Part shown: positions 60,546 to 64,000 of the stretch, one piece after another | How the letters are laid out: the number at the start of each line of letters is the position of its first letter | Position numbering within the stretch: the first letter of the stretch is position 1 | DNA from: Aptenodytes patagonicus | Lineage: Eukaryota; Chordata; Aves; Sphenisciformes; Spheniscidae | Length of the DNA: 64,000 nucleotides | NCBI RefSeq assembly: GCF_965638725.1 | Contig: NC_134960.1 | Coordinates: forward strand, 2,172,501 to 2,236,500 | Reading direction: 5' to 3' | Notes under the pieces: generated by a model | The model's input: the letters and a program-made list of their open reading frames with translations, nothing else | What the model was told of the DNA's origin: nothing | Database searches by the model: none | Program-made: the position numbers and the translations under genes

Positions 60546-63500
60546 CAAGCAAGTGCCGATATTAGTCTTACACATGCCGGTTTACAACTGCAGAGGATTG
60601 ACCTCTAATTCTCTGCTCTCGTACATTAATGAAAGGCTAAGTGGAGGTTCGGAGCAGGTTGGAGGTGCCTGGCGCTGCTGGGAGTGCTGCGGCTGAACTC
60701 GGGCTCTAAAACCAGCTTTGGGTCCCAATGGCCGCGGACAAAGAGCCGCTCCTGGGGGTTTTTCCCACCTGCTAATTCACCCCATGGGGTCCAGAGCTGC
60801 CCCAAGCTCTGGCCAGGGCTGCAGCTCCCTGCCCTGGAGAGCTCACCATGTAGTTCAAGTTCAGAGGTTATTAATAAAACACACAAGGGGAGGGTGGAGG
60901 TTGAGCGTACTTGTGGGATGGAAGCAACCAGGCTGAAACGCTCAGAGCGTTAAACACCAGTGGACATTTGACGTACTCCAGTGTTTTTCTTCCCTTTTTC
61001 AATTGCTGTTTTGATTCTTTGACTTTTTCTTTTTTTTTTTGACATGCAAATGTTACTTCAAGCTCTTCCTGTTCTCACATCAGGTGTACGCGGTGAGCTT
61101 TCTTACAGCAAAATTGCCCAAAAGCTTTAAAACCCAAAAGATGTGGGATTGCCAAGGAGAAGAGGCTTCATATGCACCCTCGCCTGACACCCTCAGTTCT
61201 GGAAGGACACCCTGGAGGCTCCCGAACCAGCCTGGCCCAGCCTCCAGCACAGCCAGCAGCGCACGGCCCTTTTCCAGAGATGCGGCCGAGGTATTTGCTT
61301 TTGAGGATAGACCGCGAGAGCCTAATTCTCAGCTTTACTCGTAACACTTGTTTCCTCATCCATGTTAACCAGTTTGCCAGATGCAAAAACCAAAAATAAT
61401 CTGCTCTTCTTCGACTTACACCACTCGGCCACCAAGCCCCCACAAAAAACAGAGTTTTCCAGTTCAATGACACTGAAACCAGTGCGTAACCCTGGTCTCA
61501 GCTCCTCCAGACCGCTGTAACCCCACGCACCACATGTGCGATCTCACCTGCGCGTCCTTCCCACGCAAACAAAACAGCCATGAAATTATACAGGTATGCA
61601 CACTACTGTTCGCTAGAAATTCATTGCGACGCTATTGGAAATGCAGTGTAGTTACCCTGCTACCAAAAATAAATGACCAAAAAATTGAAACGCGGATATT
61701 GGTGTCGAGGCTTGTGCAGCCCACGATACTCGGGGTAGTTGGTAGATGGATCAAAAAGCTCAAGAATTGCCAGCCCGGTAACAGCCCCGCAGACCTGCTG
61801 TAGCCACGCTTTACTTGCAGCTTCCCAAGAGATGTGCTGAGCAAAGCTTTGGCAGTCCCTGACGATGCCCTTCCAGCTCTACGTGGCTCAATCTCAATAT
61901 TCAGTTGTATTATTGAATTTTGGCCACTCAAGCTCCTGGCCCAGGCTTAGCCCTGGGTGAACTCCCGCTGTCCCCAGGCAGCACCCACCAGCAAGTGCAA
62001 AAGGCAGGGCAGGGCTGCGGGGGGGATGAGGCACAGCCAGCAGCTACTACAGCCCGGAGAAATAGCTGAGTCAGCCTTACGCATGACAAGTTGTTGACTC
62101 TTATTTTCAGTTTCTTTTGTTTTTAATCAAAAATGCATCTGTTGCAAATTCATGCGGTGCCATGCTCTCCCACGAAACCCCCCAGATGGGTTTGCATCAT
62201 TTGGAGTAAAACCCATCCCCCTCCCTTATTACCTAATTACCTAAAAATATTCATTGCAGTGTTTCTCAATAGCAAACGTAATTGCTAAGGTCACGTTTTC
62301 TAAAAGAGCCCAGATACCTGGTGGGGACACAGATGTCAATGGGGATGAGATAAAGCCATCGCTCACAGCTCTGGCAGACAGAGCACCGCACGAGCAGGGA
62401 GACCTCAGCCCTGCGGTTCTGAAGGTGCAGAAGAAAGGAAGAGACAATTCAAAGGCAATTACATGAGAACAATTAATCAGAACTGGGAAATGGCACACAT
62501 CGAGGGAGTTAACCACAGGAACATTCCTTTGGCACTACCCGCCAGGATTACAAACGCCAGCAGGTTGAGTTGGAAAATCGGCGCGTTGCTGGAAGCCTCC
62601 ACCAGCTTCATGGCATTTGCTCCTTTATCCGTAGCACTTTGCCATGTGGGCCTGATCCAACACACATACATATGTTTTCCTGCTTCCCTAGCAGGTTTGT
62701 TTCTATTTTTTCAGGATGTAAAAGGCTTACAACCCCTGTGAGCACCATCGTGGATGAAACCCCTGACTCTGAAGAAACCCCTACCCAGGCATTTCCCGCG
62801 CCTCCTCTGACGTGCCTAGCATCAGCTCCTGTTAGAAATTTCCAACAACTCCCAGAGGCTGCCCAAGTAGTTGCCAGTTCTGCAGGCTACGGGGGATGAT
62901 GGGCAACAGCTCGTTCTGCGAGGCTGCTTGACGAGCTGTCAGCGGTGCCTATTTGCGGGTGCACATGTATGTCCGTATGCCCAAAAGCTTCCAGCTCCCA
63001 TTTTTCCCGTGTGAAAAATTTCCATTTTTCCCATTTATTTTCAACTGTCTGAGAATCTCTAGGAATAATGCTCGTCTCAGGGACACCTGAATACCTAATT
63101 ATAGCCTTGATTCATTCTAGCAATTAAATTAAAACAACAAAGCAAAACCAAGAGTATGGAAAAAACCTACGCTGCCTGACTCTCTAGCTAAGTAACTCCG
63201 ATAATTTCATTCACCTTAATCATGTGAATCAACAAAATACTGAAGGTCATCGGGGGAACTGCTCTGCATCAACAGGAAGCGCGATGCAACGCTTAAAGCA
63301 GAAGATTAGGATCAGGAAACCTGCCACTATCTGCTTTTCCTCTCTATTCTGTACTTTCACCATCTATAAAACGGGAATACTGACATTTTTCCTAGCCTGG
63401 AGATGCATACTGAAACAATCCATTAATGTTTATGGGGCAATTGGAGAGGTTCAGATGAAAAGGGCTGAAGATACGAAACCACAAAAAGTTGTGAGTGATT

Positions 63501-64000
63501 CAGAAGAGCCGATGCTGTGGGAAGCGCCGAGGCGCAGCGCGAGCGTGGGTTGCAGGATTCCCTGCAGGCAATGCAGAGGCCACGGCGGGTGCGAGATAAG
63601 CACCAAACCAGGGGAGGGAAGTGCTCTGGAAAGAAATGAGACAAGGCAAAAAGCTACAGCTAAGTACCTCAGAAGGTGTCCCGACCAAATATTCCTTTTC
63701 AGGTTTATTATGTTGCCACGCTGTTAGAGGTCTGTAACGGGAAGGCTTCATGTTGCCCTCACTGCCCAGAAGTCAGACTTAGTGAAGCCACTTTCTTCCT
63801 ATCGCTGGAGTCTGGGACAGGAAAAGATGCTCCACATGGCAGCTGGAAGGGCTATTACAGGGTTAAAATAGTAAGACTAAAATAAAACAAAATTATATAA
63901 ATAAGCGTAGGAAATATTGGCTGTAACACAACTCCAAAACCAAAGTGCTAGCTGGATTTGTTAAATAGTCATAATTAAAACAAGTATATCTCCATTAGCA
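60546..64000. other. Non-coding interval to the right edge
   Basis: No gene recognised. The frames present (up to 167 codons at 63224-63727, +) have no motif and no splice support. If gene order is as in mammals, SLC22A5 would come next beyond the edge on the minus strand. Confidence 0.5.

Noticed and set aside
34661-64000. SLC22A5/SLC22A4 exons on the minus strand
   Set aside because: Expected to the right, but no frame shows the transporter signatures or a run of membrane-spanning exons with splice borders.
1-64000. CRISPR arrays, bacterial operons or other prokaryotic systems
   Set aside because: Intron-bearing cytokine and IRF genes, CR1 and LTR elements and vertebrate microsatellites make this avian chromosomal DNA. 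No regularly spaced repeat-spacer structure is present; the 24-bp array has no unique spacers.

Overview
This window is vertebrate nuclear DNA and almost certainly from a bird. It holds introns with GT/AG borders, CpG islands, CR1 LINE 3' ends closing on the ATTCTATG-type tail, and a solo LTR of a type common in neoavian genomes. It carries part of the T2 cytokine locus (human 5q31 equivalent). Two protein-coding genes can be supported, IL5 and IRF1, both on the + strand and in the same relative order and orientation as in mammals. In the mammalian order RAD50 would lie off the left edge and SLC22A5/SLC22A4 off the right edge; no exon of either was recognised.

Layout. 1-5260: non-coding, with one CR1 3' fragment (690-866). 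5323-8450: IL5, four coding exons encoding 128 residues, with a TATA-like box about 60 bp upstream of the start codon and a probable poly(A) signal pair near 9711-9725. 9740-17150: non-coding, with GC-rich stretches carrying long chance reading frames. 17160-18480: a CpG island with no recognisable gene, followed by a 190-bp purine tract. 18760-26470: non-coding. 26478-27170: a 24-25-bp minisatellite of 27 copies with a 122-bp higher-order duplication, directly upstream of the IRF1 promoter. 27370-27640: IRF1 promoter (GAS, CCAAT, NF-kB, TATA-like) and untranslated exon 1. 28938-33649: IRF1 coding exons (318 residues). 34634: IRF1 poly(A) signal. 34660-64000: 29 kb without recognisable coding exons, interrupted by two CR1 3' fragments and a 555-bp solo LTR with a perfect 5-bp target duplication.

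How the genes work together. IL5 is a secreted T2 cytokine acting on eosinophils and B cells. IRF1 is an interferon- and STAT1-induced transcription factor whose promoter here keeps the GAS and NF-kB sites known from mammals. They are neighbours by ancient linkage rather than partners in one pathway. The long empty flank 3' of IRF1 matches the position of the mammalian IRF1-AS1 non-coding RNA and enhancer region, but no transcript can be called from sequence alone. The most notable observations are the apparently intact IL5 gene (reported as a likely pseudogene in chicken), the orphan CpG island between the two genes, the IRF1-proximal minisatellite, and a possible in-frame 66-residue extension of IRF1 exon 9.
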